NCBI GenBank assembly: GCA_052035295.1
Contig: JBPOHS010000183.1
Coordinates: 1 to 25,904 of the forward strand
Direction: 5' to 3'
From: HdN1 sp052035295
Lineage (GTDB): Bacteria > Pseudomonadota > Gammaproteobacteria > Pseudomonadales > Ketobacteraceae
DNA length: 25,904 bases
Part shown: one piece after another, positions 6,531 through 14,367 of the stretch
Numbering within the stretch: the stretch's first letter is position 1
Layout of the letters: each line of letters starts with the position of its first letter
Notes under the pieces: model-generated
Told to the model about the DNA's origin: nothing
The model's input: only the letters and a program-made list of their open reading frames with translations
The model's database searches: none
Translations under genes and position numbers: made by a program

Positions 6531-8990
6531 TCACTCGCAGGCATCCCCGCGACCATCTTCATCGGTATCGGCCTGATCATCGTTGAAGACGAGCACGCAA
6601 TTGTCTTCACCATCGATAAAGCCGTCTTCATCGGTATCGGCAGACAGGCGATTACTGCCCAGGACAAGTTCCTGGGCGTCGGTCAGGCCGTCGCCATCAT
6701 CGTCGGTATCGCAGGCATCGCCGGCGCCATCGCCGTCGAGATCATCCTGGCCTGTGTTGGCGGCGGCTATGCAGTTGTCATACGGATCTTCGACGGTATC
6801 GGCGTCCGAATCCACCAACAGGGGATTACTGCCGTAGCCGATTTCGTCGGCGTCTGGCAGACCATCGCCGTCGTCATCGTCATCACAAACATTTCCTGCC
6901 GTGTCACCGTCGGTATCGAGCTGGTTGGTGTTGGAGATATCGACGCAGTTGTCGCTATTGTCGCCGACCGTATCGCTATCTGTATCCACGGATTCGCCAG
7001 CGTTGAGCGGGAAAGCATCGTCGACATCGGAGACGCCATCTTCGTCGTCATCGTCATCGCAAACGTTGCCGAATCCATCGCTATCCGTATCCAGCTGATC
7101 AGCGTTGGAAATCAATGGGCAATTGTCGCTGTCATCCGCATCACCGTCACCATCATCGTCAGTATCACAAATGTCGCCGTAGTCATCGTTATCGGTATCG
7201 GTCAGGTCTTCGCTGTAATCGATGGGGCAATTGTCTGCGCCATCGAGATAGCTGTCACCGTCAGTGTCCGGATTTTGGGGCAAGCTCTGACGCTCTTCCT
7301 CATCGGCATCCGAGAGACCATCATTGTCATCATCGGTATCACAGGCATCGCCCTGACTATCCTCGTCAAAATTAGCCTGATCCGCATTGGCGGTCACCGG
7401 GCAGTTGTCATCCGTGTCTGCAACGGTGTCATTGTCATCGTCGAGATCACAAACATTACCGTTTTCATCGCCATCCGTGTTGAGCTGATTGGCGTTGGAC
7501 GTCAGCGGACAATTGTCGCCGTTGTCACCTACCCCATCCTCATCGGTATCCGCAGTTTCATCAGCATCAAGCGGAAACGCATCGCTGCCATCCGCAGTGC
7601 CGTCGTTATCGTCATCCGCATCGCATGCATTCCCCTGACTATCGCTGTCAGTATTGAGCTGGTTCGCATTGGCCACCGAAGGACAGTTGTCGCTGGCGTC
7701 CGGAACACCGTCATCGTCGCCATCAGGCAAGGTATTGGTAACATCATCACAGGCATCGCCAATGCCGTCATCGTCGGCATCGCCCTGCCCCGGATTGGCA
7801 ATCGCAGCACAATTGTCACCGTTGTCGCCCACACCGTCAGCGTCGGTGTCCACGGTCTCCTCGGGATCATCCGGGAACGCATCCCGGTCGTTATTCACGC
7901 CATCATCGTCGCTATCCACATCGAGTCGCGGCGCCTCTATCGTGACCGGATCAATATCAGGTACGGTGCCGCCCGTAACACCAATCTTGCTTCGTTCTGC
8001 GACAATCAGGTCATTGAGATCCGCGACAGTCGTCAGGCACTCGTCATCTTCACCCGGAATTACACACAGTGCCGACGGTGTCTGATCGAACAACGCCAGG
8101 GATGAGGTGACCAGATCATCACTGGCATAGATGGCCGCACGCTCACCATCAACCTGGCCGTCGATACTGCCATCAGCGAGGTCTTGCCCGAGCACGTCGA
8201 GGACATTGTCACCCTCGGCCCCCACCATTTCGCCAAGTTGTTCGACCAGTACGCGGGTGGCCTCGATGGCGCTGCGATAGAAAAGCACCTGCTCAACACC
8301 GGCACTGTCCTGAACATCGACTTCGCTTCCGAGCACGGGCGGTGTCAGAAAAATATCCAGCGACGATTCCATGCCGAAACCCAACGTTGAAACGACACGA
8401 CTGGTGGCCTGGGTCAGCGCAGTATTGAATTGTTCCAGGGTGGCGCCGGGCTCGATCGCGCGCAACGCCATGTCGATGGAAAGGGTCGTAAGCGGGCTCG
8501 CGTATAACGGCGCCTCTGCTTCCAGCATCGCTTCGGTCACCAGCGTGCGCACCTCGGTAATCACGGGCGCTGCGCCGGTCGTCAGATCGATCGAATTATC
8601 GGTGGCCGTGAACGCAAGAATGTAGGGTGGGTTGACGCCATCTTCCAGCAACATGTCGACGATGCGGGCATTGGCATCGGTAGTGCCTTCGAGCACGGGA
8701 AGCCCCGGCTCATCCACCTGGTAGACCACCTGATGGGTCGCGTTATCCAGCAGGGCATAAACCGCCACGTGCGCATGGGTCAGCGGGCCATCCAACCCTA
8801 TTCCGGCGATCGTGTAATCCTGATCGTACTCCGGTTGATAGTCATCACCGCCGCAAGCACCGACCGAGAGCGCCAGCAGAAAAGTCGCCGTGCGAACACA
8901 GCTCGACCGCCCGGGCTGGATACGGCCAAACGGCGTGCGGCCCGAACGAATTGCCAAAAGAGTGGAAAATAATTTTGTCACACTGATCAC
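6531..8990 (-). CDS. Large Asp-rich lipoprotein with nine thrombospondin type 3 repeats
   Basis: This is a predicted surface or periplasmic calcium-binding lipoprotein of 819 residues. The N-terminus has a hydrophobic stretch at about 35-45 followed by a lipobox (VGAC, Cys46) and a GGDD spacer, so it should be lipid-anchored. Residues 50-355 are an unassigned beta/alpha region that opens with a segment (GPLTHAHVAVYAL) common in TSP3-bearing proteins. Residues 357-819 are nine repeats of the form NCPxxxNxxQxDxDxDGxGDxCD, each rich in Asp with paired Cys, the calcium-binding TSP3 signature. The start is GTG at 8990; a second GTG at 8981 is possible. The protein ends within the last repeat (GRGDACE). 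It may act in adhesion or envelope organisation, but no function can be read from it. The beta-barrel gene upstream is on the same strand, 277 bases away. Confidence 0.88.
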   Translation of the reverse strand: MISVTKLFSTLLAIRSGRTPFGRIQPGRSSCVRTATFLLALSVGACGGDDYQPEYDQDYTIAGIGLDGPLTHAHVAVYALLDNATHQVVYQVDEPGLPVLEGTTDANARIVDMLLEDGVNPPYILAFTATDNSIDLTTGAAPVITEVRTLVTEAMLEAEAPLYASPLTTLSIDMALRAIEPGATLEQFNTALTQATSRVVSTLGFGMESSLDIFLTPPVLGSEVDVQDSAGVEQVLFYRSAIEATRVLVEQLGEMVGAEGDNVLDVLGQDLADGSIDGQVDGERAAIYASDDLVTSSLALFDQTPSALCVIPGEDDECLTTVADLNDLIVAERSKIGVTGGTVPDIDPVTIEAPRLDVDSDDDGVNNDRDAFPDDPEETVDTDADGVGDNGDNCAAIANPGQGDADDDGIGDACDDVTNTLPDGDDDGVPDASDNCPSVANANQLNTDSDSQGNACDADDDNDGTADGSDAFPLDADETADTDEDGVGDNGDNCPLTSNANQLNTDGDENGNVCDLDDDNDTVADTDDNCPVTANADQANFDEDSQGDACDTDDDNDGLSDADEEERQSLPQNPDTDGDSYLDGADNCPIDYSEDLTDTDNDDYGDICDTDDDGDGDADDSDNCPLISNADQLDTDSDGFGNVCDDDDDEDGVSDVDDAFPLNAGESVDTDSDTVGDNSDNCVDISNTNQLDTDGDTAGNVCDDDDDGDGLPDADEIGYGSNPLLVDSDADTVEDPYDNCIAAANTGQDDLDGDGAGDACDTDDDGDGLTDAQELVLGSNRLSADTDEDGFIDGEDNCVLVFNDDQADTDEDGRGDACE
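6534..7922 (-). repeat. Nine TSP3-type coding repeats
   Basis: These are Asp-, Asn- and Cys-rich repeats of about 35-55 residues, each containing one NC...DxDxDGxGxxCD unit. Spacing varies because some units carry a DAFPL-type insert. The DNA is dense in GAT/GAC codons, which read as ATC/GTC on the plus strand and create long spurious Ile/Val-rich open frames there. The repeats are diverged at DNA level, so this is old duplication rather than a recent tandem array. Confidence 0.85.
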
Positions 8991-9267
8991 CCGCGCGGTC
9001 GCCGCGACTGTTGTAATTCTTGAAGGGGTGGGCCGAAGGCGCCTGCCCTGAGCGCAAGAGGGCTGGCTACAGTGTAGTCAGTGGAGACACGCGATGACGG
9101 GATAAAAAACTGAGTGCCTTCAGCAGGATAGACCGGAACATCCGGAATTTATTCTTTCAATTCAACAAGTTGAAAATATCGCATACTTTTCAGCCAGTTA
9201 GAATTTTTTGTTATCAAAACCCGTTTGGGTGATAACGAACAACGGCTTGTATCTCAGCAGCTTGCAC
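8991..9267. other. AT-rich intergenic region with three inverted repeats
   Basis: I see no gene here. The region separates the beta-barrel gene (stop at 9268) from the TSP3 gene (start at 8990), both minus strand, so it should hold the 3' end of one and the promoter of the other. Three palindromes are visible: CCGGA-ACA-TCCGG at 9133-9145, TTCAAC-AA-GTTGAA at 9161-9174, and GTTATC...GATAAC with an inner ACCC/GGGT pairing at 9210-9236. On the minus strand a CTGA-loop-TCAG mini-hairpin followed by six T's (around 9121-9103) could end transcription from the barrel gene. A TACACT box near 9070 is a weak -10 candidate for the TSP3 gene. Confidence 0.5.
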
Positions 9268-10230
9268 CTACCAGCGCCGCTGCCAGATTAACGCCCAGGC
9301 TGTGCTGTTGAACGTAACGTGATTCAGGCGCGTGAGAGCTGGCTCCTGACCGGTGCGGTAAAGGCGATCAATTCCGCCCGACGCCTGCCAGGCTTCATCG
9401 CGCCAGCTCAGTGCCAGCCATTGGCCCGGCAGGATTTCGCGCCCGATACGCCATTCCAACCACTCACCCGTGCCGGTGGCCTCCTGATCGAAACTTTTGG
9501 GCTGTGCCAGATCCGTGCGCAGGTTCCAGCGCGCCAATGCATCATAGTAGGCGTGGGGGAACCGGGTGTACGTCGTGTTGAACGTCCAGCCGTCGGCTTC
9601 GTAAATGACACCCAGTCTACCCATCAGCCCCGACCAGTAAGCGTTATAGTCGCTGTCGAGCCCCATGAAACTGCCCGTGGATTGCGGATATTCAACATCC
9701 AGCTGCAGGTAACCTTCCTCGTTATTGAGTTCGAGCGTTGAAAAGCCGGCGCCAGCCGACGTTTGCACGAGCCAGCGCCGCGTGAGGCGCCACTCACGCC
9801 CGATGACCAATGCCCCTTGCAGGGAACGTTTGCCATTGACTTCAGCCGTGCTGCGGCGGATCTCGTTCTGACGGTTGTTTCCTGTGTAGTCGGAATCCCT
9901 CATGTCGCCACTAACGGGATTGCCCAGCGTTCCTTCTACCCGCGCGAACAGCTGGTTGGGCAGACGGCATTCCAGCGCGGCCAACAGATCCAGCACTGTC
10001 ACGTCCTGCCATTCCAGCGCCGACAATACATTGGGGGTTTGCACACCACTGGGATCCGATGCGATATCCCACGCCAGCGCTGCATCACGCCAGGCGCCCC
10101 CCAGTTCCAGACGTACATCAAAGCCGGGATCGGCCTGAGCGACAGCCGCGCCAGCCACAATAAATCCGCAGCAAAGTTCGAGATAAACAGAGGGCCCGCG
10201 CTGTCGACGGGAATTTTGACTTTCTGGCAC
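9268..10230 (-). CDS. Predicted outer-membrane beta-barrel protein (Pom/omptin-like)
   Basis: This is a 320-residue protein. A basic N-terminus is followed by a hydrophobic stretch and AQA before DPGFDVRLELG, a plausible signal peptide and mature start. The body is made of alternating-residue amphipathic strands ending in aromatic residues (FARVEGTLG, WLVQTSAGAGF, WSGLMGRLGVIY, WTFNTTYTRF, WLALSWRDEAW), and the protein ends in Trp, typical of outer-membrane barrels. The block SALEWQDVTVLDL plus GDMRDSDYTGNNRQNE, and later LDSDYNAYWSG, resembles the Protochlamydia outer membrane protein (Pom) family, which is related in fold to omptins. I did not identify a protease active site with confidence. 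The start is GTG at 10230, with GGGTAG five bases upstream; longer in-frame starts would overlap the cyclase gene at 10274. It is 43 bases downstream of that cyclase and may be cotranscribed with it. Confidence 0.7.
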   Translation of the reverse strand: MPESQNSRRQRGPSVYLELCCGFIVAGAAVAQADPGFDVRLELGGAWRDAALAWDIASDPSGVQTPNVLSALEWQDVTVLDLLAALECRLPNQLFARVEGTLGNPVSGDMRDSDYTGNNRQNEIRRSTAEVNGKRSLQGALVIGREWRLTRRWLVQTSAGAGFSTLELNNEEGYLQLDVEYPQSTGSFMGLDSDYNAYWSGLMGRLGVIYEADGWTFNTTYTRFPHAYYDALARWNLRTDLAQPKSFDQEATGTGEWLEWRIGREILPGQWLALSWRDEAWQASGGIDRLYRTGQEPALTRLNHVTFNSTAWALIWQRRW

Positions 10231-10273
10231 ACGACTACCCGTACTGGCGGACGACGATTTCGCGACAGTCGAC

Positions 10274-12202
10274 TCAGTGACGGGACACTTCCGGCACACT
10301 GGCAACCGCGTGGCAGACACAATTTCTGCCGGCGGATTTTGCTCGATAAAGGGCCTCATCCGCCATATGCAGATAGTGATCCACGTCATTCTTTTCATCC
10401 GGCAGAAAAACGGCCGCTCCCACGCTGACGGTCACCGGTATGGATTGGCCGTCGATGACGGCGGGCATCTGCTCAACTTTTTCACGCAGGTTTTCAGCGA
10501 TCCAGAGCGCGGTGCCGACATCGCAGTTCGACACCAGCACCGCAAATTCTTCGCCGCCATAGCGGGCTACGCAGTCGCCTGCGCGATTGAACGCGGCCTT
10601 CAGCAAATGCGCCACATGCTGAATGCATAGATCGCCCTTGAGGTGTCCACAGGTATCATTGATCTGCTTGAAGTGGTCGAGATCGATCAACAACACGGCC
10701 ATGGGCTGCCGCATTAGCCGCGCCCTCTTGCACTCCTCCAGCAGGCGCTCGGAAAAATAACGGCGGTTCTTCAGGGCCGTGAGAGGATCTTCTTCATACA
10801 ACAGGAGCAAGCGTTGATGCGCCGCTTCCAGTGCCTGTGTGCGGTCCGCGACCAGCGTTTCCAGGGACTGATGTTGATTGCGCTGGCGTTCCACCGCCTG
10901 ATTCAGTGCCAGCATGGCTTCACGCTCATCATTGAGTGCGCGCGATCTCGCCTGTTTCTCGCGTTCTGCATGGTGAATGGCGGTTTCCTGGGCATGCAAC
11001 TTCAAATAACGCTCGGTATTGAGGCGATCCGCCAGCGCAAAGGCAATCATCAGGGTTTCGATAGCGAAGCCTGCCAACAACCACTGATTCGCCAGCCCGC
11101 CAGCGTTGATCAGCCCCAACCTGTCGAGAGCGACCACCACCACGCCACTCACCAGAATCAGCCACGCGGCACAGAATATGCGCACGGTGCGTCCGCCAGA
11201 CGAAAACCCCACCACTACCGCCACACTGACACAGGCGGCACTGGCCGAGGCCAGCAACATCGCCAACACGTTGGATACGCCTTCAGGAAAGAGCCACAAC
11301 ACCAGCAACATCGAGGCGCACAGGAATCGGATGGTTCGATACAGCGGCAACAAAATAAAACGCCGTCGCACCAGGCCAAGATAATGCTCGGCGAACAAAT
11401 TACTGAAAAACGTTGCCAGTATCGCCGTCAACGCCAGTTCGTGTACATGCCAGCGCAAACTGTCAGGAAAAAGGTACTGCACGAAAAAACCTTGCCAGGC
11501 CAGCAAAAAAGACAGCGCCGACAGCGCATGCAGGGAGAAATACAAATAGCTGCGTTCACGCACCATGAAAAACAACAGCAGGTTGTAGCATGCCATGATG
11601 GCAGGCACGCCTAGTGCCAGGCCCAACCAGGTGATCTCGTGTTCATGCCCGGAAATCAGTTCGCCCGGCATGACCAAGGTTGCGGGCAGCTGCACCGCTG
11701 CCTGCGAGCGCACGCGCAGGAATACCTCGCCACTGCCATGCGGCGGCAACAGCAGGGGAAACACAAAATAACGGAGTGGAATGACCCGCGTCGAAAAGGG
11801 ATGGTGTGTGCCGGCCTGAAACTCGCGCCCGGGCGCATCCACCGGCTGCCAGTAAACATCGACCTCCGTCAGCATCGGGTTGGAAATCTGCAGGTAAACG
11901 GTTTGTGGCCATAGCAGGCTTGACGTTATGCGGGTACGAAACCAGAAAGCGCTATCGGAAAACCCCATCCCCGGCACCCCGGTCTGAACCCTTTGCCACT
12001 GCGCCAACGGTGGCAATGAGGTAACGCTCTGGCGCAGGCCGACATCCTCCCACACCTGCCAGTGCTCGCCCAATGACACCCGCGTGAACCCACCGGAGAC
12101 CACCACGTCTGCACGCGCCAACGTAACAGACAGCATCAGCAGGCAGGCCAACAAATGCATCGACAGAGAGCCCGGGCGTGCACTTTGCCTCAGGATGCGC
12201 AT
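10274..12202 (-). CDS. Membrane 7TMR-DISM diguanylate cyclase with intact I-site
   Basis: This makes cyclic di-GMP from two GTP in response to an external cue. Residues 1-31 are a signal sequence ending LARA-DV. Residues about 35-180 are a 7TMR-DISM extracellular domain (SDSAFWFRTRI, ...VFLRVRSQA). Residues about 190-395 hold seven membrane segments (ACYNLLLFFMV, YLYFSLHALSALSFLLAW and others). Residues about 400-465 are a coiled coil, and the GGDEF domain follows (DPLTALKNRRYF). The active site is GGEEF at 549-553 with LIDLDHFKQINDT upstream. The inhibitory site RxxD is present (R540-A-G-D543), exactly five residues before GGEEF, so product inhibition is expected. The ATG overlaps the preceding cyclase gene by 13 bases and has a strong GGAGG ribosome binding site inside it, so the pair is probably translationally coupled. 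Confidence 0.95.
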   Translation of the reverse strand: MRILRQSARPGSLSMHLLACLLMLSVTLARADVVVSGGFTRVSLGEHWQVWEDVGLRQSVTSLPPLAQWQRVQTGVPGMGFSDSAFWFRTRITSSLLWPQTVYLQISNPMLTEVDVYWQPVDAPGREFQAGTHHPFSTRVIPLRYFVFPLLLPPHGSGEVFLRVRSQAAVQLPATLVMPGELISGHEHEITWLGLALGVPAIMACYNLLLFFMVRERSYLYFSLHALSALSFLLAWQGFFVQYLFPDSLRWHVHELALTAILATFFSNLFAEHYLGLVRRRFILLPLYRTIRFLCASMLLVLWLFPEGVSNVLAMLLASASAACVSVAVVVGFSSGGRTVRIFCAAWLILVSGVVVVALDRLGLINAGGLANQWLLAGFAIETLMIAFALADRLNTERYLKLHAQETAIHHAEREKQARSRALNDEREAMLALNQAVERQRNQHQSLETLVADRTQALEAAHQRLLLLYEEDPLTALKNRRYFSERLLEECKRARLMRQPMAVLLIDLDHFKQINDTCGHLKGDLCIQHVAHLLKAAFNRAGDCVARYGGEEFAVLVSNCDVGTALWIAENLREKVEQMPAVIDGQSIPVTVSVGAAVFLPDEKNDVDHYLHMADEALYRAKSAGRNCVCHAVASVPEVSRH

Positions 12203-14214
12203 GCACCCTCCTGGCCCAAAGCTGCCTGGCCCAAAGCCGCCTGATCCAAAGCTGTCTGTTCTGGAGCTGTCTGCTCTGAAAGCACTCTGTTGCGCCCGCC
12301 CGCCTTGGCCGCGTAAAGCGCTTTGTCAGCGGCATCCAGTAGATGCTCGGGGCGCCCTTCACGCTGCGGAGTGCCACTGGAGACCCCCATACTGACCGTT
12401 ATTCGCAAGGTGCGCCCGCGTATCCGCATGCGTTCATTCGCCACGGATTCACGGATCGCCTCCGCCAAGGCGACGGCGTCCATGCGCGATGCGCCAGGCA
12501 ACAGCAGGCAGAATTCTTCACCGCCATAGCGGGTCACCACCGCCCCCGGCCCCGTCGCCATGCGTTCCAACAGATCAGCAACGGTTTTCAGACATTGGTC
12601 TCCCGCCAAATGGCCATACTGGTCATTGATCTGTTTGAAATGATCAACATCGACCATGATCACGGATAACGGTAACCCTTCACGGCAAGCGCGATGGTAT
12701 TCTTCGGGTAATTTTTCGTTGAGGAAGCGACGATTACGCACGCCAGTCAGCGGATCCTGCCGAGTCAGTTCCTGCAGACGATCATTGATGTCTTCCAGGG
12801 CCCGGCTGCGTTCCTCAACTTTACGCTCCATGAGCGCATTGGTTTCCTGTTGCAGATTGAGGGCGGCTTCCTGCGCCTTGCGTGACAGTGACTCGTTGCG
12901 GATGGCAATCGCATGCGCTTCGCGCTCCTTGCGCTCCAGGCTGATGGCTCGCGCTTGCGCGATTTCCTTTTGGGTGCGTTCCTGATTGATACGTTCACCC
13001 AATGCCAGCGAGAGCATCAGCAGCTCAACGACGGCGCCTATCAGCATAAGGTGCTCGGTATAAAAATTGCGAGGCAGAACACCCAATTTATTGAAGGCGA
13101 AAAGCAGAACGCCCACCAGAAAGAAAAACCAGCCCGCACAAAAAAACTGGGCGGCGCGATCATCCGATTGGTAATGCCGGATGATGAGAAAAAAGGAATA
13201 GAAACTGCCGACAATGGCCAGAATAACGCCTGCCATGACGGCCTGATCCACGGGCATGAACGCGGCACTCAAGGCTAGCAACAGTGCCAGCCAGCGCACC
13301 AGCCGATACCCCCAACGCCAAGGATCCTGACGCGCATCCAGCTGCAGGAACTCCTCACAGAATGCATTGGCAAAGAAGATGACAATACCAATGGCAACCG
13401 GCAACACCAGCGTATTCCATGTCAAATGGCTTCCGCCAAGAAAGCGTTCACCAGCGCCCTGCACACACAACTGCACGATGAGCATGGCAAAGACCATGCC
13501 TGCATAGTAGTAATACGCCCGGTTCCCCCCGGAAATGGCAATGAAAAAGTTGTACAGCATCATCGCCAACATGACGCCTAGCGCGGCCCCCAGCAGCGCG
13601 AGAAATTGCGCTTCTGCCGCCAGAAAATCCGCTTCTTTCCATAACGCCAACGGTATCTGGGTCGAGCCATTGACCTGCATCCTTATCAGTACATCCACGC
13701 GCCCTCGACGCTCCCCCAAGGGCAGCACGAAATGGCGGTATCGCAACAAACCGCCATGAAGATCCGAAGAATCACTGATAAACTGCAGATGACCACGATC
13801 AAAGACAAAAAACTCGACCTGATCGAGAAGCGGATAGGCGAGCTCCAGCAACCAGCGCGCCTCGGGTGTCCCCGAAAATTCCAACGGCAAGGCGATCCAA
13901 TAGGCCCCCTGCGTAATACCGAAGCCGGGGACGTCGACCGTTGACGGCTGCCACTCACAGTGTGCCAACGCCTGTTCCGGCGACCACGCCACCGCGGCGG
14001 GCTGCGCACAAAGGTGCAGGGTGGTGCCCAGCCAGCGCCCTTGCCAATAATCAGCGACCACTGGCTGCCCCAGGGGATCGGCAAAACCCGGGTTCACGCG
14101 CAGCAGGATCAGCAGCATGAACAGTCCGCCCACGCGGGAGACGCACGACCAAGAACGCAATAAACGCGCACGCCGCCAGCACCTCAAACGCAGGCAAAAC
14201 AGCCAAGAATTCAT
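12190..14214 (-). CDS. Membrane 7TMR-DISM diguanylate cyclase lacking the I-site, with a repeat tail
   Basis: This is a 674-residue paralogue-like partner of the next gene downstream. It has an Arg-rich N-terminus followed by a signal/anchor segment. A 7TMR-DISM periplasmic domain follows (ITQGAYWIALPLEF, then LLELAYPLLDQVEFFV), then seven membrane segments at about 200-400, a coiled coil, and a GGDEF domain beginning DPLTGVRNRRFL. The active site GGEEF is at about 564-568 with MVDVDHFKQINDQYGH upstream, so it should be catalytically active. At the I-site position the sequence is GPGA instead of RxxD, so feedback inhibition by c-di-GMP should be absent. The C-terminus after NRVL is a five-residue repeat (EQTAP, EQTAL, DQAAL, GQAAL, GQEGA). 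I chose the ATG at 14214; an in-frame TTG at 14256 would add 14 residues. Its stop overlaps the downstream cyclase start by 13 bases. Confidence 0.93.
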   Translation of the reverse strand: MNSWLFCLRLRCWRRARLLRSWSCVSRVGGLFMLLILLRVNPGFADPLGQPVVADYWQGRWLGTTLHLCAQPAAVAWSPEQALAHCEWQPSTVDVPGFGITQGAYWIALPLEFSGTPEARWLLELAYPLLDQVEFFVFDRGHLQFISDSSDLHGGLLRYRHFVLPLGERRGRVDVLIRMQVNGSTQIPLALWKEADFLAAEAQFLALLGAALGVMLAMMLYNFFIAISGGNRAYYYYAGMVFAMLIVQLCVQGAGERFLGGSHLTWNTLVLPVAIGIVIFFANAFCEEFLQLDARQDPWRWGYRLVRWLALLLALSAAFMPVDQAVMAGVILAIVGSFYSFFLIIRHYQSDDRAAQFFCAGWFFFLVGVLLFAFNKLGVLPRNFYTEHLMLIGAVVELLMLSLALGERINQERTQKEIAQARAISLERKEREAHAIAIRNESLSRKAQEAALNLQQETNALMERKVEERSRALEDINDRLQELTRQDPLTGVRNRRFLNEKLPEEYHRACREGLPLSVIMVDVDHFKQINDQYGHLAGDQCLKTVADLLERMATGPGAVVTRYGGEEFCLLLPGASRMDAVALAEAIRESVANERMRIRGRTLRITVSMGVSSGTPQREGRPEHLLDAADKALYAAKAGGRNRVLSEQTAPEQTALDQAALGQAALGQEGACAS
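12211..12285. repeat. 15-bp tandem repeat at the 3' end of a cyclase gene
   Basis: There are five units of 15 bases beginning at 12211, 12226, 12241, 12256 and 12271. The first two differ at one base (CTGGCCCAAAGCTGC and CTGGCCCAAAGCCGC); the others diverge progressively. Each unit encodes one pentapeptide, so copy-number change keeps the frame. The array sits directly before the ribosome binding site of the next cyclase gene. Confidence 0.85.
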
Positions 14215-14367
14215 GAATTTACTGCTACGCCAATCAATGCCCCAAATGAGCCCCAACCCTAAGCGTAGACGTATTCGACAGGATACGCTGCCCGCCCTGA
14301 CGGGCGCGCATTCGCCAAATACACAACCCGAGGACGGCTATCGTTCGCACGACAAAAAGATAAGGAA

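Noticed and set aside
6534..7922. Considered as a CRISPR-like or tandem DNA repeat array
   Set aside because: Periodicity comes from protein repeats. Unit lengths vary, and there are no identical direct repeats with unique spacers.
7275..8105. A 276-codon Ile/Val/Arg-rich open frame on the plus strand
   Set aside because: It is the shadow of the Asp-rich TSP3 repeats: GAT/GAC codons read as ATC/GTC on the opposite strand.
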